The notes under the pieces are model-generated. The model searched no databases. It was not told the origin of the DNA and was given only the letters and a program-made list of their open reading frames with translations. This document shows, one piece after another, positions 15,373-21,586 of a DNA stretch of 30,358 nucleotides (positions are counted from its first letter, which is position 1; every line of letters begins with the position of its first letter). The DNA comes from an uncultured Methanobrevibacter sp. (GTDB lineage: Archaea > Methanobacteriota > Methanobacteria > Methanobacteriales > Methanobacteriaceae), in assembly GCF_900314615.1 (NCBI RefSeq), contig NZ_OMWA01000034.1, forward strand, positions 1 through 30,358. Reading direction: 5' to 3'. Both the position numbers and the translations under genes were made by a program.

Positions 15373-15391
15373 TTAATCTAGAAAGAACCAT
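15359..15391 (-). other. Site of the hmd 5' frame disruption
   Basis: Minus strand: GGAGAG and a run of A lead into ATG (15389-15391), followed by GTTCTTTCTAGATTAAAAGA and then TTAGGTGCAGG, where normal Hmd coding resumes. Family members read ATG, four codons for K-I/V-A-I, then LGAG (12 nt). Here 22 nt lie between ATG and TTAGGT, which leaves the frame off by one. The inserted tract shares no similarity with normal hmd 5' codons. Confidence 0.7.
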
Positions 15392-15447
15392 TTTTTTCTC
15401 TCCATATATTTATGGACTTTTTTTAAATCAGGGACTTAAAAAAATTT

Positions 15448-15526
15448 TACTACATGGCTAACTATGTTAATTGCATTTTTATTAAAATAAATATGGTAGT
15501 TTATGCCATGTAGTAATATATTCTAT
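15448..15526 (-). promoter_or_regulatory. Probable hmd promoter with an 11-bp dyad operator
   Basis: TACTACATGGC (15448-15458) and GCCATGTAGTA (15505-15515) are perfect inverted copies 46 bp apart. On the minus strand a TATA-like GAATATA (about 15523-15517) runs into TATTACT (15518-15512), which overlaps one dyad arm. The start site would fall near 15494, between the arms, so the dyad looks like paired DNA operators rather than a leader hairpin. The rest of 15392-15768 is AT-rich and holds no gene. Confidence 0.45.
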
Positions 15527-15601
15527 TTAAAAATTAATATTATTTAAATCTTTACATTGCCCTTTATTAAGTATTATTTTTTCTATAATATATCTTTTTT
15601 C

Positions 15602-15653
15602 AGTAATACTGTTATTACTTTTTCATTTGTTATTTTATATGGCGGTATTACTT
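15602..15653 (+). promoter_or_regulatory. Probable hcgG promoter with AGTAATA/TATTACT motif
   Basis: AGTAATA (15602-15608) and TATTACT (15613-15619) form a perfect dyad around CTGT. About 15 bp on, TTTTATATGG (15633-15642) is a TATA box, and a second TATTACT follows at 15646-15652. The same order (AGTAATA, TTTATATG, TATTACT) occurs in the flp promoter. The predicted start is near 15663, leaving a leader of about 100 nt before hcgG. A second TATA-like AAATATATT at 15732 is too close to the ribosome-binding site. Confidence 0.45.
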
Positions 15654-15768
15654 TTATTTTATTTTACCTTTGTTTTAAAGTTAATTTTGGTATTCCTAAA
15701 TCGAAACATTTTTATTTGAGATTTCACTGAAAAATATATTAGTTAAACATAAATTTGGAGAATTTTTC

Positions 15769-17265
15769 ATGTATGATTTAATAAAAAGAGCTGTTCATGA
15801 TGATGATGCTGCAATTGTAATTTCAAAAATGGACAAGGATGTTGTGTCTGTTGTTGATGCGATTTCAGAACTTTCATTAGAAGAAACCATGAAATTAGGT
15901 ATGCAATTTAAAAGATTTCCTTTGGGATGTGACCTGACAGAAGTAGTTGCAGGAACATGCGCCTCTGATTTGGAGTTAATGGACTTATTGGGAAATTGCC
16001 GTTTATCAGATATGATCGGTGCTCCAATTCATATTTGTGCTTATGCATTTTCAGACATTGGTGAAAAATTTGGAATGACCGGACTTGAAGTGATGCAGAA
16101 GGTTCACGAAATTGTTGATGTTCCTCTTGACCTTGATCACTTTGGTGAAAATGGTGCTATGAGACTTCCAAAAAATATCAGCGGGTGTGGTGGTGAATGC
16201 TATAATAAGGGTCCTGCATTCACTGAATGTCCTCGCGGAAGGATTCATGAACGTTTGATTGATAAAGAATTGGAGCAAAAAGATGATAAGGAAGAATGGA
16301 TTAAATTATCTTCTTCTGTTGCTGTTAATGTAACTTCAGAGCAAACCGGTGACGGTCATGCTGCACCTTTAAGAGAAGCAGAAGATATCGCAAATTTGGC
16401 TAAAAAATACGGAAGAGGTTTGGAATCCATAATGTTTGTCGGTGATGGGTATGATGAGGTCATCACAGGTTTTGAAAAATCAATAGAGATTGGTGCAGAC
16501 GTTATTGTTGTTGAAGGCGGTCCTTTCAACAGGTGTGAAAATACTGCTGAAGCATTTGCCAAAACTATTGCTGCTGCAAGAATATTGTCTCCTGGAAAAG
16601 TAGTTGCAACCAATGGCGCCTATGAGCATGAAGTAAGGGCAGGATTGCGTTCCGGATTAAATATGGTAATCACTGGTTTTCCAAAAAATCATCACGGATA
16701 TATGTGTGGGTATGAGCCTGGAACTGCTAGAAGAGGTAAATTCGGACTTCCGCGTATTATTCAGATTATAAATGAAGAATTCCCTAACAGAGGACTTCCA
16801 GTTCAAAAACATGATCTTCTGTCTTTGGCAACTGCTGTTAAAATTGCAGGTCCTGATTATGTATATCCTAGAAAAATCGGGTCATATCATGTAGGTGATG
16901 CCCACTGGGCGACTTTAGTTAATTCCAGAATGTATCAAAATATTGAATTGAAACATACTTTAGCAGACATTGTTGATTTTGCCGAAGGAAATACAATTTC
17001 TTTACATGGCGGAAGGTTTATTTCATGGGTAATTGCCAATGAATTGGATAATCATGTCGATGAAATTATAATTTCTGATGTTGATGAATGGGTATTAAAA
17101 AATACTGTGGATAACTTGCAGGATGCTTTAAATGCAACTGTTATTGCTGAAACTGATGATAAAGTTGCAGCTAAAAATGCGGATTATTCTATCGCTTCTT
17201 CAACTATGATTTCCGTCAAAGAAAATATTTTGAAAAAGGTACCTGATGCATTAACTATCATATAA
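15769..17265 (+). CDS. hcgG: HcgG, FeGP-cofactor biosynthesis protein
   Basis: A 498-residue protein matching HcgG, the last of the seven hmd co-occurring proteins. It has an N-terminal part rich in conserved cysteines (PLGCDLTEVVAGTCASD, GNCRLSD, CGGECYNKGPAFTECPRG), suitable for binding a metal cluster. A middle domain (VSSVAVNVTSEQTGDGHAAPLREAED-like region) follows, then a C-terminal fibrillarin-like part (ISLHGGRFISWVIANELDNHV). HcgG is required for cofactor assembly; a role in building the iron centre and its ligands has been proposed. It is the only hcg gene here on the plus strand, divergent from hmd by about 380 bp. TTGGAG precedes the ATG. Confidence 0.85.
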   Translation: MYDLIKRAVHDDDAAIVISKMDKDVVSVVDAISELSLEETMKLGMQFKRFPLGCDLTEVVAGTCASDLELMDLLGNCRLSDMIGAPIHICAYAFSDIGEKFGMTGLEVMQKVHEIVDVPLDLDHFGENGAMRLPKNISGCGGECYNKGPAFTECPRGRIHERLIDKELEQKDDKEEWIKLSSSVAVNVTSEQTGDGHAAPLREAEDIANLAKKYGRGLESIMFVGDGYDEVITGFEKSIEIGADVIVVEGGPFNRCENTAEAFAKTIAAARILSPGKVVATNGAYEHEVRAGLRSGLNMVITGFPKNHHGYMCGYEPGTARRGKFGLPRIIQIINEEFPNRGLPVQKHDLLSLATAVKIAGPDYVYPRKIGSYHVGDAHWATLVNSRMYQNIELKHTLADIVDFAEGNTISLHGGRFISWVIANELDNHVDEIIISDVDEWVLKNTVDNLQDALNATVIAETDDKVAAKNADYSIASSTMISVKENILKKVPDALTII

Positions 17266-17298
17266 GTAATAATTTTTTACAAAAAAGTATGTTTTAAA

Positions 17299-17328
17299 GT
17301 AGTATTATTTTTATAAAAAGTATTACTT
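17299..17328 (+). repeat. Upstream repeat element A, copy 1
   Basis: A 30-bp element beginning GTAGTATTATTTT and ending AAAAAGTATTACTT, 33 bp after the hcgG stop. It matches 21044-21073 at 29 of 30 positions. It contains TTTATAAAAA followed by GTATTACT, a TATA-plus-TATTACT arrangement like that of the hcgG and flp promoters. Between it and 17604 the DNA is AT-rich and gene-free, with short stretches that also align with the second copy. Confidence 0.55.
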
Positions 17329-17604
17329 ATTTTAATTTACTTTTTTACCTATTTTTTTATTATTTTTTTTAATGTAATCATGTATTTTGATGAATATGCT
17401 TAAATTTATTCAGTCTTTAATTAAATTAATTAGATTAGGTCTTTATTTTTAATTTTAAGAAATATGGTAAATTTTTGTAGTTATTATTTTTTCACTAATA
17501 ATGATTGTCCTTTATTATTTTTTCACATACTTGTCTAATTTGTTTTTATAATTTTATAATGGGTTTATTTATCCTTAATTTTTCGATATAAGTGGTTTTT
17601 AAGG

Positions 17605-17660
17605 AGTAATACTTTAATAACATTTATATGTTTATTACTTATGATTAGTGTATAGGTTAT
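17605..17660 (+). promoter_or_regulatory. flp operon promoter (element B, copy 1)
   Basis: AGTAATA (17605-17611), a TATA box TTTATATG (17623-17630) and TATTACT (17633-17639). The 29 bases 17611-17639 are identical to 21355-21383. AGTAATA and TATTACT are inverted copies bracketing the TATA box, as expected for a repressor site that blocks TBP or polymerase. The predicted start near 17652 leaves a leader of about 75 nt before the GTG at 17726. Confidence 0.55.
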
Positions 17661-17725
17661 TGAATTAATTTAAATTAATTTTAATAATTGTGAGATTATT
17701 TTATTAAATAATTGGAGAGAGTAGT

Positions 17726-18076
17726 GTGGAGATTACTGTTGATAAAATAGCAATGATTCGTGAAGATTACAATCCCAAAAATACGAATTTAAATTTAGAT
17801 ATTGATTGGTCTGTGGAATATGTTCACATAGATCAAAAAGAGTTGAGATATGATATTATTTTAAAGTCTATAAAATATTTAAATTTAAATTTTAAAGTTG
17901 AGGGTTTAATCAGATTGGAGGATTTGGAAGAATTTGTTCAAGGGGATTGTTCTCAAATAATTTTCCATCATTCTTGTAATATCTTAATGAATATGATTTC
18001 ATTAACTAGACAGTCACATTATGAATTGTTGAAAGAGGATATCAGTTCTGCAGTTAATTTTGATGCTGCTTTTTAA
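17726..18076 (+). CDS. SecB-like chaperone-fold protein leading the flp operon
   Basis: A 116-residue protein with a GTG start preceded by GGAGAGA. The second half, FKVEGLIRLEDLEEF...CSQIIFHHSCNILMNMISLTRQSHYELL and the closing SAVNFDAAF, follows the pattern of bacterial SecB. In SecB a beta-sheet core is followed by a Cys-Pro-like segment, a long helix and a terminal NFDALY-type motif. SecB-type folds hold proteins unfolded for export or assembly, or guard toxins. Placed 15 bp before flpC, it may be a dedicated assembly chaperone for the Flp proteins. It occupies the place I recall for flpE in Methanothermobacter, but I cannot confirm the identity. The fold assignment is by eye. Confidence 0.5.
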   Translation: MEITVDKIAMIREDYNPKNTNLNLDIDWSVEYVHIDQKELRYDIILKSIKYLNLNFKVEGLIRLEDLEEFVQGDCSQIIFHHSCNILMNMISLTRQSHYELLKEDISSAVNFDAAF

Positions 18077-18091
18077 ATTTGGTGATGTATT

Positions 18092-19102
18092 ATGTTTGAA
18101 ATTAAACACACGTTATGCCCGTCATGTAGTGTTGGTTGTGGTATTAATGTGATTTTAGATAATGAAGAAATTGTCGGAACATTTCCTTATAAAAGGCACC
18201 CTATTAATGAAGGTAAAAATTGTTCAAATGGTAGATCTTCCCTTGAGGATATTGGAAAACAATTTGAATTGGATTCAAAAGTTTTAAATGAAGTCATTGG
18301 GAAATTAAAATCCTGCAATAATGAAAAAGTTACTGTAATTTTTTCAGGAAATAATTCTAACGAGGATTTGCAGGCAATAAAATCTTTGTGTGAATCAAAT
18401 GGTTTTAATATTTTGTCATATGCGGATAATTTGAGAAATTTTGATTCAGTAGCATCTTATGAAGATGTTGAAAATGCATCAAATATTTTTGTAATTGGAA
18501 ATATTTTATATGAAAATCCGTTGATTGGAAGGCGTATCATTCGAGCAAAGGAGAATGGTGCTAAAATTCATGTCAATGATGATTTGGAGGGGTCACCGAC
18601 CGCTAACATATCTGATGAATTCACATCCCTCACTGTTAAAGAATTCCTTGAAACTAATGATTTTGATGATGAATCTATTTTAATATTTAATAAAGTTGAT
18701 TCCTTTGATGATTTGGACTTAATCGAAAATTTAAATTGTAAATTATTGCCGGTTTATAGCAAATCTAATTTAAAAGGAGCATTGAATTTAGTTGAAGCGA
18801 TTTCTAAGGAAGATGCATTAGATTTATTAAACAATACTGAACTATTATTGGTTTTCAATGATGATGTTGTGAATGAATTTGATTTTGATTTCAAATCAAT
18901 TTCTCAAGTAATTGCAATCGCTCCATCTCAAAATGATACAACTGAAATTGCGGATTATGTGATTCCAACAAAATTTTGGTTTGAATGTGATGGGTCATTC
19001 ACTAATGCGGAAGGATTAACACAGCAATTCAATTCCCTTTGTGATTCAGGTAATATGAGTATTGTGGAAATTATTGAACAAATAAATGGAGAGTTGGAGT
19101 GA
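18092..19102 (+). CDS. flpC: FlpC: formate-dehydrogenase alpha-like protein lacking the pterin catalytic core
   Basis: A 336-residue relative of molybdopterin oxidoreductases, half the length of FdhA. It keeps the N-terminal [4Fe-4S] site (C9, C12, C16, C44 in the CX2CX3CX27C pattern). It also keeps parts of the later domains: ASNIFVIGNILYENPLIGRRI, and ADYVIPTKFWFECDGSFTNAEG, which equals the ADVVLP...EKEGTFTN stretch of FdhA. Missing are the catalytic Cys/Sec segment after the cluster and the C-terminal pterin-binding domain, so it should not oxidise formate. It is more likely an Fe-S electron-relay or scaffold subunit beside FlpB. GGTGAT precedes the ATG; flpB begins 4 bp after the stop. 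Confidence 0.72.
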   Translation: MFEIKHTLCPSCSVGCGINVILDNEEIVGTFPYKRHPINEGKNCSNGRSSLEDIGKQFELDSKVLNEVIGKLKSCNNEKVTVIFSGNNSNEDLQAIKSLCESNGFNILSYADNLRNFDSVASYEDVENASNIFVIGNILYENPLIGRRIIRAKENGAKIHVNDDLEGSPTANISDEFTSLTVKEFLETNDFDDESILIFNKVDSFDDLDLIENLNCKLLPVYSKSNLKGALNLVEAISKEDALDLLNNTELLLVFNDDVVNEFDFDFKSISQVIAIAPSQNDTTEIADYVIPTKFWFECDGSFTNAEGLTQQFNSLCDSGNMSIVEIIEQINGELE

Positions 19103-19106
19103 TTTT

Positions 19107-20246
19107 ATGAGTCATATATTAGCTAAATCAAAAGATGATGTAATTCTTGATGCGGGAGAATGCGGCGGTGCTGTTACAAGCATTTTCAAATATCTGTTGG
19201 ATGAAGGTCTTGTAGATGGTGTACTGGCATTACGTCCTGGTGATGACATATACGATGGAGTTCCAACTTTTATAACTGATTCTGAAGATCTGATTTCTAC
19301 AGCCGGTTCCTATCATTGTGCTCCTACAATGGTCGGAAATCTCATACAAAAATATTTCTCAGATAAAAAGATTGCAGTTGCTGTAAAACCATGTGATATT
19401 AGATCTATTGAAGAGTTGATTAAAAGACATAAAATCAATCCGGATAACATTTATACTGTAGGTTTGAATTGTGGAGGAACTGTTTCTCCAGTTACTGGGC
19501 GTAAAATGATTGAATTATTTTATGATATAAATCCTGATGATGTTGTAAGTGAAGAGATTGATAAAGGACAATTTATTGTAGAACTTGCTGACGGTAGTGA
19601 AAAAGGCGTAAAAATCCATGAATTGGAACAACAAGGATATGGAAGACGTAATAATTGTCAAAGATGTGATGTAAAAATCCCTAGAAACGCAAATATTGCA
19701 TGCGGTAACTGGGGTTCTGAAGACGGATGGACTTTCATAGAAATAAATGATGAAAAGGGTCAGGAATTAATTGATGGTGCAAAAAAGGCCGGTGTTCTTG
19801 AAACCAAAAATGCATCTGAACAAGCTATTGGTGCAAGGTCAAAAGTAGAAGGTATCATGATAAAGATGGCTAAAAAAGCTCAGGACGCCAAATTCGGAGA
19901 TGCAGAAAACATGGATGCATGGAAAAGATGTATCGGATGTTATGCATGTAGAGATATTTGTCCAATCTGTTGGTGTTATGAAAACTGTGAATTAAACAAA
20001 TCCTACTTTAAAGATGAACTTAACATTCCTCCTGAACCAATTGCATTCCAAGGAGTAAGGCTCTCTCATATGAGTTTCAGTTGTGTTGATTGCGGTCAAT
20101 GTGATGATGTATGTCCTATGGACATTCCTGTTTCATTAATCTTTGACAAGTTACAGAAAAAATATTATAATAGGACTGGTTATGTAGCGGGAGTTTCAGA
20201 TGATATTAAACCTCCATTATATAGTCCAGATAAAGTTGAATTATGA
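19107..20246 (+). CDS. flpB: FlpB: F420-dependent FdhB/FrhB-family iron-sulfur flavoprotein
   Basis: A 379-residue subunit of the FdhB/FrhB family, which binds FAD and exchanges electrons with coenzyme F420. Visible are the family core (DAGECGGAVTSIFKYLLDEG, AVKPCDIRSIEELIKRH, YTVGLNCGGTVSP, GYGRRNNCQRC) and a ferredoxin tail. The tail has two [4Fe-4S] sites, RCIGCYACRDICPICWC from C275 and SCVDCGQCDDVCPMDIP from C326. The start at ATG 19107 is set by GGAGTGAT; a TTG further upstream is inside flpC. As part of a complex with FlpC and FlpD it should pass electrons between F420H2 and the MvhD-type subunit. Which direction applies is inference. Confidence 0.8.
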   Translation: MSHILAKSKDDVILDAGECGGAVTSIFKYLLDEGLVDGVLALRPGDDIYDGVPTFITDSEDLISTAGSYHCAPTMVGNLIQKYFSDKKIAVAVKPCDIRSIEELIKRHKINPDNIYTVGLNCGGTVSPVTGRKMIELFYDINPDDVVSEEIDKGQFIVELADGSEKGVKIHELEQQGYGRRNNCQRCDVKIPRNANIACGNWGSEDGWTFIEINDEKGQELIDGAKKAGVLETKNASEQAIGARSKVEGIMIKMAKKAQDAKFGDAENMDAWKRCIGCYACRDICPICWCYENCELNKSYFKDELNIPPEPIAFQGVRLSHMSFSCVDCGQCDDVCPMDIPVSLIFDKLQKKYYNRTGYVAGVSDDIKPPLYSPDKVEL

Positions 20247-20256
20247 GGTGGTTTTA

Positions 20257-20661
20257 ATGTCTGATGATATAAAAATTGTAGGTTTGTTATGTAACTGGTG
20301 TTGTTATGGAGGTGCTGATACTGCAGGAACTGCACGTATGCAATACCCTCCTAATGTCAGAATCATTCGTGTAATGTGTTCCGGAAGAATAAATCCTTCA
20401 ATGATTTTTAAAGCTTTTGAAGAAGGTGCAGATGGAGTATTTGTAGGGGGATGCCATATTGGGGATTGCCATTATGATGCAGGTAACTACAAATGGTCTA
20501 GAAGATCAAAAATCGTTGAAGATATTTTAGAAGAATTCGGAATTGAAAAAGAAAGATTTCGTCATGAATGGATTTCAGCATCTGAAGGTGAAAAATTTCA
20601 AAAAACAATGTTGGAATTTCATAAAACTCTCTCAAAAATGGGTCCATTACATTTAGAATAG
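20257..20661 (+). CDS. flpD: FlpD: MvhD-type [2Fe-2S] electron-transfer subunit
   Basis: A 134-residue protein of the MvhD/HdrA-associated delta family. It has cysteines C12, C15, C16, C41, C66 and C71, with family stretches LCNWCCYGGADTAG, RVMCSGRINPSMI and GCHIGDCHY. MvhD carries a [2Fe-2S] cluster and docks the electron-donating enzyme (hydrogenase or formate dehydrogenase) onto HdrA of heterodisulfide reductase. No hydrogenase subunits (mvhG/A) follow here. This copy therefore probably links FlpB/FlpC, not a [NiFe]-hydrogenase, to Hdr. GAGGTGG precedes the ATG at 20257. It is the last gene of the operon; a hairpin terminator follows 26 bp later. Confidence 0.82.
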   Translation: MSDDIKIVGLLCNWCCYGGADTAGTARMQYPPNVRIIRVMCSGRINPSMIFKAFEEGADGVFVGGCHIGDCHYDAGNYKWSRRSKIVEDILEEFGIEKERFRHEWISASEGEKFQKTMLEFHKTLSKMGPLHLE

Positions 20662-20687
20662 AGTTAAAAATAGTCAGCATATAGTAT

Positions 20688-20730
20688 GTAGATAGCTATG
20701 AAATAATAGCTATTTACTTCTATATAATTG
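20688..20730 (+). terminator. Terminator of the flp operon
   Basis: GTAGATAGCTAT (20688-20699) pairs with ATAGCTATTTAC (20706-20717), a 12-bp stem with one G-T pair and a 6-nt loop, 26 bp after the flpD stop. T-rich DNA follows. The stem core ATAGCTAT recurs in two further hairpins downstream. Confidence 0.55.
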
Positions 20731-20771
20731 TTTTTCTAAGATTAGTGGAATAATCACTAATGCTAGAAAAA
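20731..20771. other. Imperfect 17-bp hairpin
   Basis: The arm 20731-20747 (TTTTTCTAAGATTAGTG) and the arm 20755-20771 (CACTAATGCTAGAAAAA) pair at 15 of 17 positions across a 7-nt loop. It directly follows the flp terminator and could act as a second terminator or as the 5' part of a structured RNA. A smaller stem, ATTGGTT/AACCAAT, lies near 20850-20872. Confidence 0.4.
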
Positions 20772-20921
20772 TAGTTAGAATAGTAATGTTTTGATTATTT
20801 TTCAATTAATTATCTTTATGTTGAAAATTCATCATTAGTCGGGTGATATTGGTTGTTGGCATAACCAATCGATATTGCTTTTTTCTCCATCATATAGATA
20901 ATTAAACAATGAAAAAAGAAA

Positions 20922-20998
20922 TTTATATGGTTTCTTTCACTGTCTACAATAGCTATTAAAGCGATCTCTCCTCTAACCTTTAATAGCTATTTTTTTAT
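20922..20998 (+). ncRNA. Candidate very short hairpin RNA with own TATA box
   Basis: TTTATATG (20922-20929) is placed so that transcription would begin about 20948-20951. Exactly there starts AATAGCTATTAAAG (20948-20961), which pairs perfectly over 14 bp with CTTTAATAGCTATT (20978-20991). Seven or so T residues follow. The transcript would be little more than a terminator hairpin of about 50 nt. It may be a real small RNA, or the terminator of something starting further upstream. Confidence 0.35.
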
Positions 20999-21043
20999 AA
21001 TCTGATTTTTATAATATTTTTTTGTAAATTGTTATTATTTTAG

Positions 21044-21073
21044 GTAGTATTATTTTAATAAAAAGTATTACTT
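21044..21073 (+). repeat. Upstream repeat element A, copy 2
   Basis: The second copy of the 30-bp element at 17299-17328, with a single difference. It lies 311 bp upstream of element B copy 2, whereas copy 1 lies 312 bp upstream of element B copy 1. A shared GTTATTATTTTTT stretch lies 180 bp after each A copy. The intervening DNA holds no gene. Confidence 0.6.
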
Positions 21074-21348
21074 TTTTTTTAATAGATATTTTTAATTATT
21101 TTTATTATTGATTGCATTATTTTAAAGGATAAACCAAAATAAATTCTTAAACAGAGGTATTCGGTAAATAAACCGGTAAGGGTATTGTTTTTTTTAGTAT
21201 TATTGGTTTTACTTATTTTGGTGGTTATTATTTTTTTGTAAATATTCATTTAAAATAATTATTTGTCTTTTTTACAGTCTCTAGTTTTTTATTGAGAAAT
21301 TTAACTAAATTTTAATCTTTTGATTTGAATTTAACGTAGAATTTAGAG

Positions 21349-21397
21349 AGTATTACTTTAATAACATTTATATGTTTATTACTATTTAGTATAGTAT
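21349..21397 (+). promoter_or_regulatory. Promoter of a candidate small RNA (element B, copy 2)
   Basis: TATA box TTTATATG (21367-21374) and TATTACT (21377-21383) lie inside 29 bases identical to the flp promoter. The resemblance continues past the TATTACT as TAGT..TATAG.TTAT toward the predicted start near 21397. No protein gene follows on the plus strand, so it must drive a non-coding transcript or be a relic. Confidence 0.5.
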
Positions 21398-21502
21398 AGA
21401 TTATCTTTAGGATAATTAAATATGCCACGGCAAATTAGTAATTAGCCGCCTTACCTCAAGTAAATAGCTTTTAGCTATTTACTCTCTATCTTTCATTTTT
21501 TT
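21397..21502 (+). ncRNA. Candidate ~105-nt structured RNA
   Basis: It lies between the promoter above and a strong terminator. Two stems are visible. CGGCAAATT/AATTAGCCG (21428-21448) has a 3-nt loop and one mismatch, and includes rare G/C bases in an AT-rich region. AGTAAATAGCT/AGCTATTTACT (21459-21483) is perfect over 11 bp with a TTT loop and is followed by a T-rich tail (to 21502). There is no credible reading frame. The target or function is unknown; the shared promoter suggests co-regulation with flp and hcgG. Confidence 0.45.
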
Positions 21503-21586
21503 AAGATTTTAAATTATTTTTTTCTTAATTTGCAAGTCCTACATATAAAAAAGTATATGCTGGTGATGGAAAAAATAAGGGAATAT

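Noticed and set aside
15377..15382. TCTAGA (XbaI site) in the hmd lesion as evidence of cloning
   Set aside because: A six-base site occurs by chance in AT-rich DNA, and no vector sequence flanks it.
15268..15391. 29-codon frame from the hmd ATG (MVLSRLKEFRCRM...) as a leader peptide
   Set aside because: It is simply the hmd 5' region read in the wrong frame. A regulatory leader is conceivable, but loss of the normal Hmd N-terminus explains it better.
20662..21586. A degenerate protein gene in the long gap
   Set aside because: Stops are dense in all frames and no fragment resembles Flp, Mvh or any other family; the region is better explained by promoters and hairpins.
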